Source: Mycobacterium sp. Marseille-P9652 (lineage in GTDB: Bacteria; Actinomycetota; Actinomycetes; Mycobacteriales; Mycobacteriaceae). Taken from it: a DNA stretch of 64,000 bases. A program made the position numbers and the translations under genes. Location of the stretch: positions 1 to 64,000 of the forward strand of contig NZ_CACRUY010000016.1 of assembly GCF_902652685.1 (NCBI RefSeq), in the 5' to 3' direction. The notes under the pieces were generated by a model that ran no database searches, was not told where the DNA came from, and saw only the letters and a list, made by a program, of their open reading frames with translations. Positions 1 to 8,550 of this stretch are shown here, piece by piece. How positions within the stretch are numbered: position 1 is the stretch's first letter; every line of letters starts with the position of its first letter.

Positions 1-140
1 CGCTTGGCCCGGGGTACCCGCGGCGCCCCCACCGGTGCCGGCCAAGCCGCCCGGTCCCGCATAAGCGCCGTAACCCCCCCTGATTCCGCCGGCGCCCGCG
101 GCTCCACCGTTACCGCCGTTACCGCCGTTGCCGCCGTTCG
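1..140 (-). pseudogene. 5'-truncated PE_PGRS-type remnant (Gly/Asn-rich), continues past left edge
   Basis: Read on the minus strand from about position 138 down to 1, one frame is open and gives GGN/GGA triplet repeats (NGGNGGNGGNGGAAGAGG, then mixed Gly/Ala-rich sequence). This is the hallmark of PGRS domains of mycobacterial PE_PGRS proteins. The repeat starts abruptly. Upstream on the same strand (140 to about 346) the frame is open but not Gly-rich, has no PE-like domain and no plausible start. I therefore read it as a PE_PGRS gene that has lost its 5' end, perhaps at the boundary of the lipid locus. The 3' part lies outside the window. Chance Gly-rich reading of GC-rich DNA is the alternative, but the regular triplet pattern argues against it. 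Confidence 0.6.
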
Positions 141-546
141 TCTGACCGAGACGCCCGCATAACCGCCTCGTGCCACGATTCGTAAATCGTTGCTGTCTGC
201 CCTAAGTGTCTTCTCGAATGTGGATCGTCATAGCGCTGTCGCCTGGCAGCCTGAGGTGGCTCGTCATACGAGCCGGAACGCCAAATGGTCGTCGCGCATG
301 CTGGCTGGATGGTGCCGTATTGCTGAACCTCGGTCACAGAGGCCGTTAAGACCGGCTCCCTTTGCCCGAACCGATGAACTCGGTGCGCACAGAGCCCCAT
401 GGGAATTCGAGCGACCACCGTCGACAAATCTGCGTGTGACGTCGTCTCTTCCCGCGATGGCGGTACAGAGGTGGCGGCGGGTGAAGTGTCAGTCGATGAT
501 CGCCACTAGTGAGGTGCATTCGCTTACCAATTGGGAGGAGTAGTGC

Positions 547-588
547 ATGAGTAAGGGCCGTGCGGGGCCTAACGGTCGGCTGCGGTAA
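547..588 (+). other. possible 13-codon mini-ORF with strong ribosome binding site
   Basis: ATG at 547 is preceded by GGGAGGAG (533-540) with a 6-nt spacer, a near-ideal Shine-Dalgarno. It encodes MSKGRAGPNGRLR and then stops. Whether it is translated is unknown. It may be a leader peptide or the relic of a gene start; other genes in this window have short 5' leader ORFs. Confidence 0.25.
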
Positions 589-614
589 CGACCGCGACCG
601 AAGGAAGAGGAGGA

Positions 615-686
615 ATGCGGGAGCCTGCACACGCGGAGGCCGCTACCTTCGCAGTGACGACGAAGAGGGCAACAGCGGCGAAGTAG
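615..686 (+). other. possible 23-codon mini-ORF with strong ribosome binding site
   Basis: The sequence AAGGAAGAGGAGGA runs directly up to an ATG at 615. The frame encodes 23 residues beginning MREPAHAEAATFAV and ends with TAG at 684-686. No homologue is recognised. It is 79 nt before the drrA start and could be a leader ORF or a gene-start relic. Confidence 0.25.
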
Positions 687-765
687 ACGCCATCGGACAG
701 AGGCACCGCAAAAATCGCAGGTCTCGGTTTTCCGTTCGACACATGTCTACCAACGGGTATCGTCT

Positions 766-1701
766 GTGATCGTGATCGAACTGGATGGCGTAGCCAAGAC
801 GTTCGACGGTGCGATCCGCGCCCTCCATGGCGTGAGCTTTTTCGTTCCCACGGGCTCGATTTGCGCTCTACTGGGTCATAACGGCGCTGGGAAGACGACC
901 ACGATCAAAATTCTCTCCACGTTGCTGCGGCCCACCTCCGGCCAAGCGATCGTGGCCGGGCACGACGTCGTCCGGCAGCCCGCAATGGTGCGGGCAAGCA
1001 TCGGCAGCATTGGCCAGTTGGCCGCGCTCGATTTCGAACTCAGCGGCCGACAGAACCTGGTTTTGTTCGGTCGGTTGAGGGGAATGCGGCGCAAAGCTGC
1101 GCGGATGCGTGCCGACGACTTGATTCATCAATTCGACATGTCGCATGCCGCTGACCGGCCGGTGCGAACCTATTCGGGTGGCATGCGCCGTCGGATCGAT
1201 ATCGCAGCCGGACTGATGGTTCCACCGGAAGTGCTGTTCCTCGATGAGCCGACAACCGGACTGGACCCACGCAGTCGTCGCGACGTGTGGGACTTGGTGT
1301 CGTCGTTGTCTACCCAGGGCGTCACAATCCTCCTCACCACGCAGTACCTTGAAGAAGCCGACGTGCTTAGCGATTCGATCGTCGTCCTGAACAATGGCCG
1401 CATTGTCGCCAACGGGACAGCTGAAGATCTCAAGCGCCGCGTGGGACTGGGCTACTGCACAGTGAGCCCGGTAAACCCTGCCGACCTCCCCAAGATCTTC
1501 GCCGCGGTCGCCGGACTCGACGGCGCCGAAGCCGATTACGAGGCGAATACCGTCTCAGTGCGCGCGCCTGATGGTGTTGCGATGCTCGCTGAGGTTTTTC
1601 GCCGGGTGGACCGGCTAGGCGTAGAGCTGGTTGACATAGCGCTGCGCAAGCCGTCGTTGGACGAAGCGTTTTTGCACATTACGGAAAGCGTCACGACGTG
1701 A
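766..1701 (+). CDS. drrA: ABC transporter ATP-binding protein, daunorubicin-resistance (DrrA) family
   Basis: This 311-residue cytoplasmic ATPase should power export together with the two permeases that follow. Walker A (GHNGAGKTT) lies at about residues 37-45, the Q-loop Gln at about 84, the YSGGM signature at about 136-140, and Walker B LFLDEP with the EPTTGLDP D-loop region at about 157-168. The C-terminal extension of about 90 residues is typical of DrrA/CcmA-like subunits. The start is GTG at 766, with no strong Shine-Dalgarno. The stop overlaps the drrB start in a GTGA, so the genes are translationally coupled. In mycobacteria DrrABC exports complex lipids such as phthiocerol dimycocerosates. 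The context of glycosyltransferases and lipid synthases suggests a glycolipid substrate here, which is inference. Confidence 0.93.
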   Translation: MIVIELDGVAKTFDGAIRALHGVSFFVPTGSICALLGHNGAGKTTTIKILSTLLRPTSGQAIVAGHDVVRQPAMVRASIGSIGQLAALDFELSGRQNLVLFGRLRGMRRKAARMRADDLIHQFDMSHAADRPVRTYSGGMRRRIDIAAGLMVPPEVLFLDEPTTGLDPRSRRDVWDLVSSLSTQGVTILLTTQYLEEADVLSDSIVVLNNGRIVANGTAEDLKRRVGLGYCTVSPVNPADLPKIFAAVAGLDGAEADYEANTVSVRAPDGVAMLAEVFRRVDRLGVELVDIALRKPSLDEAFLHITESVTT

Positions 1702-2459
1702 CAGCGCTTGCTGCTCTGACCGAGCGTGTTGTGCTCGCCACAATGCGGGATGACCTGCCTTTCGCGGTTTTGGCGCCTGTCGCGAATTTCGCCTTTTTCA
1801 CCCTTGCGCTGGGCAAAGTGATCGACACTGGCGGCATCAGCTATCCCCAGTACGTACTACCGGCCATTCTCATCCAAGCGATTTTTCTCGGTGGGCTTAC
1901 AACGGTCGAGCGGGCTGCTCGAGATGAATTAACCGACTTTGCGGATCGGCTTCGGACCCTTCCCATATCCCCTATGACACCGGTGACGGCTCGCATGGTG
2001 TATTGCCTATTTCGCGGCATTCTTGGGCTGCTAGCCACGATCGCTATCGGGTACCTGTTCGGATTTCGTATGTCCGGCGGGTTCATCTATTCGGCAGCAT
2101 TCGCCGTTCTTGCCCTCATGTTGACGTTGGCTCTGTCGCTGGCAGCCGATACAGCCGGGGTTCTTTCCGAGGTGTCGCGGAGAAAGAACGCCAGAGGCGG
2201 CGGGCTCAGTCAGTTGCTTGTGGTTCCCCAGATGCTGCTCGTGATGCTGTCAACCGGGATGGCGCCGGTCGACTCATTCCCCGAGTGGCTGCATCCTTTC
2301 GTGCGTCACCAACCCGTTTCTGAGGTGACTCAAACCCTGCGTGGATTCGCCTCCGGTCATGTCGTGGTCGGCAACCTGGTTACCAGCTTGGCGTGGTGCA
2401 TAGGTCTGCTGGTGGTGTTCGGTGCGCTAGCGGTGCGCGCACAGAGGCGGCTCCAATGA
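1698..2459 (+). CDS. drrB: ABC-2 type permease, DrrB family
   Basis: This 253-residue integral membrane protein has about six hydrophobic segments. It carries the ABC-2 signature region around LRTLPISPMTPVTARM (about residues 85-100) before a TM block. It should form the transmembrane half of the exporter with DrrC and take energy from DrrA. GTG at 1698 overlaps the drrA TGA by 4 nt, and its own TGA overlaps the ATG of drrC, so the three cistrons are tightly coupled. A substrate cannot be read from the sequence; DIM/PGL-like or GPL-like lipids are the precedent. Confidence 0.88.
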   Translation: MTALAALTERVVLATMRDDLPFAVLAPVANFAFFTLALGKVIDTGGISYPQYVLPAILIQAIFLGGLTTVERAARDELTDFADRLRTLPISPMTPVTARMVYCLFRGILGLLATIAIGYLFGFRMSGGFIYSAAFAVLALMLTLALSLAADTAGVLSEVSRRKNARGGGLSQLLVVPQMLLVMLSTGMAPVDSFPEWLHPFVRHQPVSEVTQTLRGFASGHVVVGNLVTSLAWCIGLLVVFGALAVRAQRRLQ

Positions 2460-3247
2460 GCACGGACGCGCCGCTGCGCAGTTCACTGAGCGGCGAAACG
2501 TTGGTGTTCGCGGGCCAGCTGCTCACTCGGTGGCAGCGCCAGCCGGCAATGCTCATCGAGGGTCTGGTGTACCCGACCTTTCTGCTTATCACCTTCAAAT
2601 TGCTGTTAGGCAAGTCGATTCTGCGGATCACGGGCACAGAAAGCTTATATGGCTTAGTACCGATGTGTGCGGTGGTCGGCGCGATGTTGGGGGCGATTGC
2701 CGCCGGCCGCCATATGACATGGGAGCGCGACGGCGGTCTGATCGGCAGGTTTTGGGTGTCTCCTGTACATCGGGCGAGCGCCTTGACCGGTAGGCTGCTC
2801 GCAGAGGTCGTCCGCACGTTGATGAGTTCCGTGCTGATAACAGCGGTCGGTATTGGCCTTGGACTCCGTTTCAAAAACGGCTGGCTCGCGGCGATCCCAT
2901 TCATGCTCGTGCCGGTACTTGTGATTGTGGTCTTCTCGATGGCAGTGATAGCCGTCGCAGTTCGGGCCAAGACCGGTGCAGTGCTGAGCTGGCTCGGGAT
3001 ACCCGCCACTGGACTGGTATTCGCGAGCTCTGGCTTCGTTCCCCCTCAGGCGCTGCCATCGCCCGTGCGGCTCAATATCCAGCTTCAGCCGATGTGGGGC
3101 CCTATTGAGGCGATGAGAGCACTTGCACAAGGTGGCCCCGTGCTATGGCCGTTACTGCTGAGCGCGATGTGGGCTGTTGGTCTGGCCGCGGCGCTTGGGC
3201 CATTGGCCGTCCGCGGGTACCGCGCGGCAGCCGAAAACCCCCACTGA
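2456..3247 (+). CDS. drrC: ABC-2 type permease, DrrC family
   Basis: This is a 263-residue polytopic membrane protein. I chose ATG at 2456 (MSTDAPLRSS) because it sits in an ATGA overlap with the drrB stop; an upstream in-frame ATG at 2393 would lie far inside drrB. The motif RDGGLIGRFWVSPVHRAS with following hydrophobic segments is the ABC-2 permease signature. Together with drrA and drrB it makes a complete exporter. The glycosyltransferase 57 bp downstream is probably in the same transcript, which ties export to glycan assembly. Confidence 0.88.
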   Translation: MSTDAPLRSSLSGETLVFAGQLLTRWQRQPAMLIEGLVYPTFLLITFKLLLGKSILRITGTESLYGLVPMCAVVGAMLGAIAAGRHMTWERDGGLIGRFWVSPVHRASALTGRLLAEVVRTLMSSVLITAVGIGLGLRFKNGWLAAIPFMLVPVLVIVVFSMAVIAVAVRAKTGAVLSWLGIPATGLVFASSGFVPPQALPSPVRLNIQLQPMWGPIEAMRALAQGGPVLWPLLLSAMWAVGLAAALGPLAVRGYRAAAENPH

Positions 3248-3304
3248 CACTTGCAATATGCGCCGTATCCAAAGCGCCTACGACGACTGGGAGGCTGTTC
3301 CGCC

Positions 3305-4555
3305 ATGAGGGTTGTGTTGGCATCCTATGGCACTCGGGGCGATGTAGAGCCGTGCCTCGCGCTCGGCCGTGAGTTGCTGGGCAGAGGACACAACGTGTGC
3401 GTAGCGGTCACGCCCGGCCTGGTTGGCTTCGCTGGGGCGGCTGGGCTTGAGGCGGTCCCTTTTGGACCGGATTTCCGCTACTTCGACGACACGCAGCTCA
3501 AACTGGCGCCGGCGAGGGATCTTCGCATTCTCTTGAACATTCCGCGTCTTATCCGGTTATCGCGCGAAGCTCAGGACCTCATGGCGCGGACCTGGAGAGA
3601 GACAAGCGCGGCGCTAGTGCCGCTGGCGCAGGGGGCAGATCTACTAGTCACACATGAGAATCTCGAAGAATCGTCTCTGAACATCGCGGAGTACTACGAG
3701 ATTCCGTTGGCCACGGTGCATGTCACCCCGAAACGTCCCAACGGACGGATACGCTCCGCCACAAAGCTAAACGAGTGGCGCAACTATTGGGGAATGTTCA
3801 AGAAAATAGACAACGCGCAGCGCCGTGAACTCGGCTTACCGAAGGCGACAACTCCGTCGCCGCGACGAATCGTCGAACGCGGATCGCTGGAAATCCAAGC
3901 TTACGACGACGTATGTTTTCCAGGCCTGGCGACCGAGTGGGAGAAGTTCGGAGGCCAACGTCCCTTTGTCGGCGGGCTGACGCTGGCTTTGGCGGCGGAA
4001 GCCGATGACGCGGTTACGTCATGGATTGCCGCCGGCACGCCGCCGATTTACTTCGGCTTCGGCGGCACGCGCGTCCAATTGCCGGCCCACACACTCGCCC
4101 TGATCGCCTCTGCCTGTGAGCAGGTGGGCGAGCGTGCGTTGGTTTGCGCCGCGACGTCCGATTTCAGCGATGTCCCGCAGTTCGAGCATGTCAAGGTTGT
4201 GGGCGCGATGAATTACGCGACAATTTTCCCCGGTTGTCGCGCGGCTGTGCATCATGGCGGCGCTGGCACCACGGCGGCAAGCCTGCGCGCTGGGCTCCCA
4301 ACGTTGGTGCTGTGGACATGGCCAGACCAAGCCGTTTGGGGGACTCAGGTCACCAGACTGAACGTGGGTGCCGCTCGGCGTTTGACAACCGTCACGGAGG
4401 AATCGCTGGTAGCGGACCTGCGCAAGATTCTTATGCCTGAATACGCCGCGCGAGCGCAAGAGCTGTCCGCGTGCCTGACAAAACCGAATGAGAGCGTTGC
4501 CCACGCTGTCGATCTCTTGGAGGAATTCGCTCGCGCAAAGTGTTCCGCTAATTAG
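3305..4555 (+). CDS. GT1-family glycosyltransferase (GPL Gtf/Rtf-like)
   Basis: This 416-residue GT-B enzyme of the UGT/sterol-glucosyltransferase type includes the GPL glycosyl- and rhamnosyltransferases of mycobacteria among its family. The N-terminus MRVVLASYGTRGDVEPC is the classic donor-fold start. The C-terminal nucleotide-sugar signature VHHGGAGTTAASLRAGLP is at about residues 314-331, followed by LWTWPDQ. I chose ATG 3305 because it begins the conserved fold and has GGGAGG about 10 nt upstream; an upstream in-frame ATG at 3251 would add an unconserved tail. It is one of four paralogues in this window (also 7191, 21245 and 40570). Donor and acceptor are not predictable. It likely belongs to the drr operon. 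Confidence 0.88.
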   Translation: MRVVLASYGTRGDVEPCLALGRELLGRGHNVCVAVTPGLVGFAGAAGLEAVPFGPDFRYFDDTQLKLAPARDLRILLNIPRLIRLSREAQDLMARTWRETSAALVPLAQGADLLVTHENLEESSLNIAEYYEIPLATVHVTPKRPNGRIRSATKLNEWRNYWGMFKKIDNAQRRELGLPKATTPSPRRIVERGSLEIQAYDDVCFPGLATEWEKFGGQRPFVGGLTLALAAEADDAVTSWIAAGTPPIYFGFGGTRVQLPAHTLALIASACEQVGERALVCAATSDFSDVPQFEHVKVVGAMNYATIFPGCRAAVHHGGAGTTAASLRAGLPTLVLWTWPDQAVWGTQVTRLNVGAARRLTTVTEESLVADLRKILMPEYAARAQELSACLTKPNESVAHAVDLLEEFARAKCSAN

Positions 4556-4826
4556 TGAAGGCGGCCTATCGTATGATCCCGCATGACTTTCGCAGCTTGC
4601 CTTGGCCGTTGATCGTGTCGTCGCGCGAAGTAATTTACCCTCCCAGCGGGTCGGCGAAGGCCTTGAGAATAAATTCATGACAACGATGGAGATCCCGTGG
4701 CGGCTGCGCCTCCCTTCAACGCGAAGCAGTCGAGGCTGACATGCGTTCGAAGACGTCGTCGACCTCATTAATGTCCTGCTGTTGCATCTGGGAAGTGCCG
4801 TTCCTTAAGTTAATATGTGAGGCGAC

Positions 4827-5570
4827 ATGAGTCACGCGGAGCAAGTTGGATACTTCAAAGCGGTTGCCGACGCAAATAAGAAGTTCGTCGAGGGCGCGAG
4901 CGTACTGGAAATCGGGTCCTACGACGTCAACGGGAGCGTGCGCAACCTATTCCCGACTGCGGGACGCTACGTTGGAGTCGACCTCGTCGCCGGTCCGGGT
5001 GTCGACGTGGTGCGACTCGGCCATGAGGTTGATGATCCCGACGGTAGTTATGACCTGACCCTTTCTGGCGAGTGCTTCGAACACGATCCGCACTGGCAGA
5101 AAACATTTCTGAATATGGTGCGCCTCACCCGTCCGAGAGGATTGGTCGCCGTCAGTTGCGCATCCCGTGGTCGACCTGAGCACGGTACAACTCGTACAGA
5201 CAGGGCGTCGTCGCCAGGTACTCAGGCGGCAGGCATGGATTACTACCGGAACCTCAGCAAGAGTGACTTCGAGGACAATCTGCCTCTTCGGTCCATCTTC
5301 TCCGAGTACCGCTTCTGGTACTTGCCGACCCACTTCGATTTATACTTCGCAGGCGTTAGAGCCGGCGATGGAGGAGAGCGTGCGTGGGCGCGCCTTCCCG
5401 ACGATGCTGCGGTAGAGCAGTTGAGATCGTTAATGCCGTGGCAAGACAAAGCTTTTCGAGTGCCGCTTAGGGTGCTCTCCAAGATAATTCCGGAACCCCG
5501 TTATCAGTCCCTGGTGCTGCCATACTGGCTCAAACTATTAAGCCTCGATCCGGAACAACAGAGCCAATGA
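4827..5570 (+). CDS. class I SAM-dependent methyltransferase-like protein
   Basis: This 247-residue protein has a glycine-rich motif I, VLEIGSYDVNGS, at about residues 26-37. An acidic strand YVGVDLVAGPGVDVV follows, then SGECFEHDPHWQKT, where the Glu/His region replaces the usual post-II motif of Methyltransf_11-type enzymes. ATG 4827 has GAGG 6 nt upstream. A sugar or acyl O-methylation role is inferred only from its neighbours, the GT1 genes and a sulfotransferase. It is separated from the preceding glycosyltransferase by about 270 bp, so it may have its own promoter. Base composition is visibly less GC-rich than in the PKS/NRPS half. Confidence 0.7.
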   Translation: MSHAEQVGYFKAVADANKKFVEGASVLEIGSYDVNGSVRNLFPTAGRYVGVDLVAGPGVDVVRLGHEVDDPDGSYDLTLSGECFEHDPHWQKTFLNMVRLTRPRGLVAVSCASRGRPEHGTTRTDRASSPGTQAAGMDYYRNLSKSDFEDNLPLRSIFSEYRFWYLPTHFDLYFAGVRAGDGGERAWARLPDDAAVEQLRSLMPWQDKAFRVPLRVLSKIIPEPRYQSLVLPYWLKLLSLDPEQQSQ

Positions 5571-5777
5571 AAAAACAGCGGCATCGCAGCTCGGCCGGCG
5601 ACCTGCGGCCAACCTCTTCGAGAGCTTATTCTTCAGTGCTCCAGCGACTAGCTGGAGTCTGGAACCCATCATCGAACACAAGTGGCGACCTCCCCGAGTT
5701 AGTGTGCCGCCATGGCATCGTACGTTGCAGTAGCGAATTCCTTTGCGCCGCAGCGCAAAGAGCTCAAAGGTGCTGCT

Positions 5778-6791
5778 ATGACGGTCGATGACACGGAGAG
5801 CGAAACTGCTGGCCGCCCCATCGCTCTCTTTGTCCTGGGCATGCAACGATCCGGAACGTCGGCGCTCACGCGGGTTCTATCCCTGTGTGGTGGTAGGTTG
5901 CCGCCCGCCTTGCTAGAGGCCAACGCCGACAATCGGCCTGGCTACTGGGAGCCCCGCGCAGCCCTAAAAATCGATGAAGCGATTCTTCGTCGCCACGGCA
6001 GCGGGCCGTATGATCCATCGCTGCGCTTGCAGGATGAAGGCGCGTTTGACGCCGAAGAAAAGGCCGCTTGCATCGCCGAAATCGGTCAGTTTTTCGATAC
6101 TCTGCCGGTGGCTGAGCTCGTGATCATCAAGGAACCGAGGATTACGACGCTATCTGGTATTTGGTTCGAGGCGGCGCGTCGGGCCGGATACAGCGTCGTG
6201 GCCGTCATTGCGGTCCGCCATCCGCAAGAGGTAGCCGCATCCCTTGCAGCCATAAATCAGACATCTCCGGAGCTGGCGAGTGCGTTATGGCTGAAGAATA
6301 ACCTGCTGGCCGAAAAAGAAACGCGCAGTGTGCCGCGGGTTTTCGTCGACTATGCCAACCTCCTCGATGATTGGCGCCGTGAAACAAAGCGAATATCGTC
6401 CGCACTCGCTATTGATCTGGACATCCGGGACGAGGACGCGATCGATGAGTTTTTAACGAAGGATTCTTGGCATCAGCGGCATGACGGCCCGGTGATAGAC
6501 CTTTTTGGCACGGAATGGATAACCACGGTTCATGCAACGCTTTGGGCGGCAGCCCGCGATGAGCCCGGAGATGTGTCGGTGCTTGATTGCGTTTTCGAGG
6601 CGTATAGGACGAGTGAACGTGTTTTCCGCGCAGCGTTTAAAAACTTCCGCGAGGATTTCCGCGACAATGTGCGCCCTCCGCGGGGCGTACTCCTTCATCT
6701 ATTCCACCGCGTTGCGTTCAGAGCCGAGTTTCGCCGCCGAAGCCGTCTCGTATTTCGGATCGAGGTACGCCGCCTCCGCCGTCGCGCTTAG
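5778..6791 (+). CDS. sulfotransferase-family protein (PAPS-dependent)
   Basis: This 337-residue protein has the 5'-phosphosulfate-binding loop GMQRSGTSAL at about residues 21-30 and the 3'-phosphate-binding segment VRHPQEVAASL at about 146-156, together diagnostic of the sulfotransferase fold. ATG 5778 is preceded by AAAGG with a 7-nt spacer, and the PAPS loop then sits near the N-terminus as usual; an upstream ATG at 5712 lacks such support. The C-terminus is very Arg-rich. It presumably transfers sulfate from PAPS to a sugar hydroxyl of the glycolipid. Related mycobacterial Stf proteins can also be sulfokinases or remain uncharacterised. Confidence 0.75.
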   Translation: MTVDDTESETAGRPIALFVLGMQRSGTSALTRVLSLCGGRLPPALLEANADNRPGYWEPRAALKIDEAILRRHGSGPYDPSLRLQDEGAFDAEEKAACIAEIGQFFDTLPVAELVIIKEPRITTLSGIWFEAARRAGYSVVAVIAVRHPQEVAASLAAINQTSPELASALWLKNNLLAEKETRSVPRVFVDYANLLDDWRRETKRISSALAIDLDIRDEDAIDEFLTKDSWHQRHDGPVIDLFGTEWITTVHATLWAAARDEPGDVSVLDCVFEAYRTSERVFRAAFKNFREDFRDNVRPPRGVLLHLFHRVAFRAEFRRRSRLVFRIEVRRLRRRA

Positions 6792-7190
6792 ACCGAGACA
6801 TTCCGCATGCTATTCGGATCACTTACACTCCTGCTCCCTGAGGCCGAACCAAGTAGTGGGCAGGCTGGTCTGCGGTGCGCAGCATCTTTGAGAGCCGCCG
6901 CGATGCGAGCCATCAGTTCGCGCATGCTCATATCCCTGAAAGAGTCGGACCTTCTGCTGCGGCCAGCAGGTCGATCCTTCGCGAGCTTGGCTCCTTTTCG
7001 GTTCGCCTGCGCCGGCCTCCGTGTAATTCACAATCGGTTGGCGGGCCGGTGCAGATGATGACTTCCTTGAGCCAGCCAGTGACCCGACGCTGCGGCCGTG
7101 CTGGGGGAAGCGGTAATAATGGGTGCCCCGGTTACGTCTTTGCCATGACAACCGAAATTATTTGTGACGACTGAAAGGCTTGAGCCCGCG
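6792..7190 (+). other. gap between sulfotransferase and glycosyltransferase; no gene seen
   Basis: About 400 bases hold no frame with a recognisable domain. A short inverted repeat, CTGCTG-CGGC-CAGCAG, occurs near 6956-6971 without a following T-run. The 3' end provides the ribosome binding region of the next gene (GAAAGG at about 7173-7178), which resembles the leader of the paralogue at 21245. Confidence 0.4.
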
Positions 7191-8480
7191 ATGAAGTTTG
7201 TGCTGGCATGCTATGGAAGTCGCGGCGATGTGGAGCCCTCCGTCGCTGTGGGTCGAGTGCTGCAGCACCGAGGGCACGAGGTCTGCATGGCCGTCTCGCC
7301 GAACCTGGTCGGATTCACCGAGAAGGCGGGGCTGACAGCTGTCGCCTACGGGTTGGACACAAAGGCCCTGCTGGACGCTCAGCGCAATTACTGGACGTGT
7401 CGCTTTCATACTCCTTGGAATGTCAAGAAGCTCAATAGATTACAGCGTGAAAATCTGGACATCTCGAACGAATGCTGGCTGGAGATGGGCAAGACACTCG
7501 TCACGCTGGTCGAAGGGGCCGACCTGCTGTTCACCGGCTTGACCTTCGAGCAGCCCGCCGCCAACGTCGCCGAGTTCTACGACATTCCGTTGGCGACATT
7601 GGACTACTACCCGATCCGGGCCAACGGGCAGCTCCTGCCTTACTTGCCAGCGCCGCTGATCCGCCGCGCATGGCTGATGGGGGAATGGATGAATTGGCGC
7701 GCGATGAAGAAGACAGAGGATGCCCAACGCCGGGAACTCGGCCTGCCGAAGGCCACGCGACCCACATCGCGCCGGATCACCGACAGCGGTGCACTGCAAA
7801 TCCAGGCCTACGACGAACTATGGTTTCCCGGGCTAGCCGCCGAGTGGGCGACCTTCGATGGCCAGCGGCCCTTTATCGGCACCTTGACGATGGAGTCACC
7901 AACCGACGCCGACGAGGAGGTCGCGTCATGGATAGCGCGGGGCACGCCGCCGATCTTCTTCGGCTTCGGCACGATACCCATCGCAGCTCCCGCCGACACG
8001 CTCGCCATGATCGCCGCGGCCTGCGCGCAGGTCGGCGAGCGGGCACTGGTCTGCGCCGGATCGACTGACTTCAGCGATGCCGCTGATTACGAGCACGTCA
8101 AGGTGGTGGGCACGGTCAACTACGCGACGACCTTTCCCACCTGTCGCGCCGTCGTGCACCACGGTGGAGCGGGCACCTTGGCCGCGGGTCTGCGTGCCGG
8201 AGTCCCGACGTTGATCCTGTGGACGCTGCCCGATCAGATCATCTGGGGAGCTCAGCTCAAACGGCTCAAAGTTGGCTCCGCCCGACGCTTCTCGTCTGTC
8301 ACCCACAAATCGTTAGTCGCGGAGCTCCGCACCATCCTCGAGCCGCACTACCTCAGTCGCGCCCGCGAAATCGCCACCCAAATGACTAGACCCGCAGATA
8401 GCGCCGCCACCGCCGCAGATCTCCTCGAAAAATTCGCCCGCCGGCGGCGCGCCAGCCATTCACTGAAGCCGAGTTGTTAG
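7191..8480 (+). CDS. GT1-family glycosyltransferase (GPL Gtf/Rtf-like), paralogue 2
   Basis: This 429-residue GT-B enzyme starts MKFVLACYGSRGDVEPS, almost the same opening as the paralogues at 21245 and 40570. The donor-binding signature VHHGGAGTLAAGLRAGVP lies at about residues 321-338, followed by LWTLPDQIIWG. ATG 7191 gives the conserved N-terminus and has AAAGG 12 nt upstream; a GTG at 7164 would add nine unconserved residues. It probably adds a (deoxy)hexose to the lipopeptide or to an existing sugar. The gene is convergent with the GT4 gene. Confidence 0.88.
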   Translation: MKFVLACYGSRGDVEPSVAVGRVLQHRGHEVCMAVSPNLVGFTEKAGLTAVAYGLDTKALLDAQRNYWTCRFHTPWNVKKLNRLQRENLDISNECWLEMGKTLVTLVEGADLLFTGLTFEQPAANVAEFYDIPLATLDYYPIRANGQLLPYLPAPLIRRAWLMGEWMNWRAMKKTEDAQRRELGLPKATRPTSRRITDSGALQIQAYDELWFPGLAAEWATFDGQRPFIGTLTMESPTDADEEVASWIARGTPPIFFGFGTIPIAAPADTLAMIAAACAQVGERALVCAGSTDFSDAADYEHVKVVGTVNYATTFPTCRAVVHHGGAGTLAAGLRAGVPTLILWTLPDQIIWGAQLKRLKVGSARRFSSVTHKSLVAELRTILEPHYLSRAREIATQMTRPADSAATAADLLEKFARRRRASHSLKPSC

Positions 8481-8550
8481 CGGACGCCATCTCCGTTTTC
8501 TGCAGCGTCCTTCGACCTCGTGTTGGATCGGGTCGTTCCCCGGCGGAAGG

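Larger units (their letters stand above)
141..765. other. intergenic region without a convincing full-length gene
   Basis: About 625 bases separate the PGRS remnant from drrA. Open frames here have no recognisable domain and composition unlike coding sequence. Visible content: two very short ORFs with strong Shine-Dalgarno sequences (listed separately) and a GACACATGTC sequence at 738-747. That sequence resembles the inverted-repeat half sites found at the acyltransferase promoters but lacks their -10 element. The drrA promoter presumably lies here but I could not define it. Confidence 0.5.

Noticed and set aside
190-543. Plus-strand 117-codon open frame near the left edge
   Set aside because: No domain, poor codon pattern, and overlapped by equally long frames on the other strand.
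560-769. 69-codon frame ending in an overlap with the drrA start
   Set aside because: Overlap with the GTG is suggestive, but the product is Arg-rich with no recognisable feature and no good ribosome binding site. The mini-ORF at 615 is in a different frame.
6956-6971. Inverted repeat CTGCTG-CGGC-CAGCAG as a terminator
   Set aside because: Short stem with no T-run, and about 165 bp past the sulfotransferase stop.
8487-8512. GGACGC...GCGTCC hairpin between convergent genes
   Set aside because: Six-bp stem with a long loop and no T-run; not enough for a terminator call.
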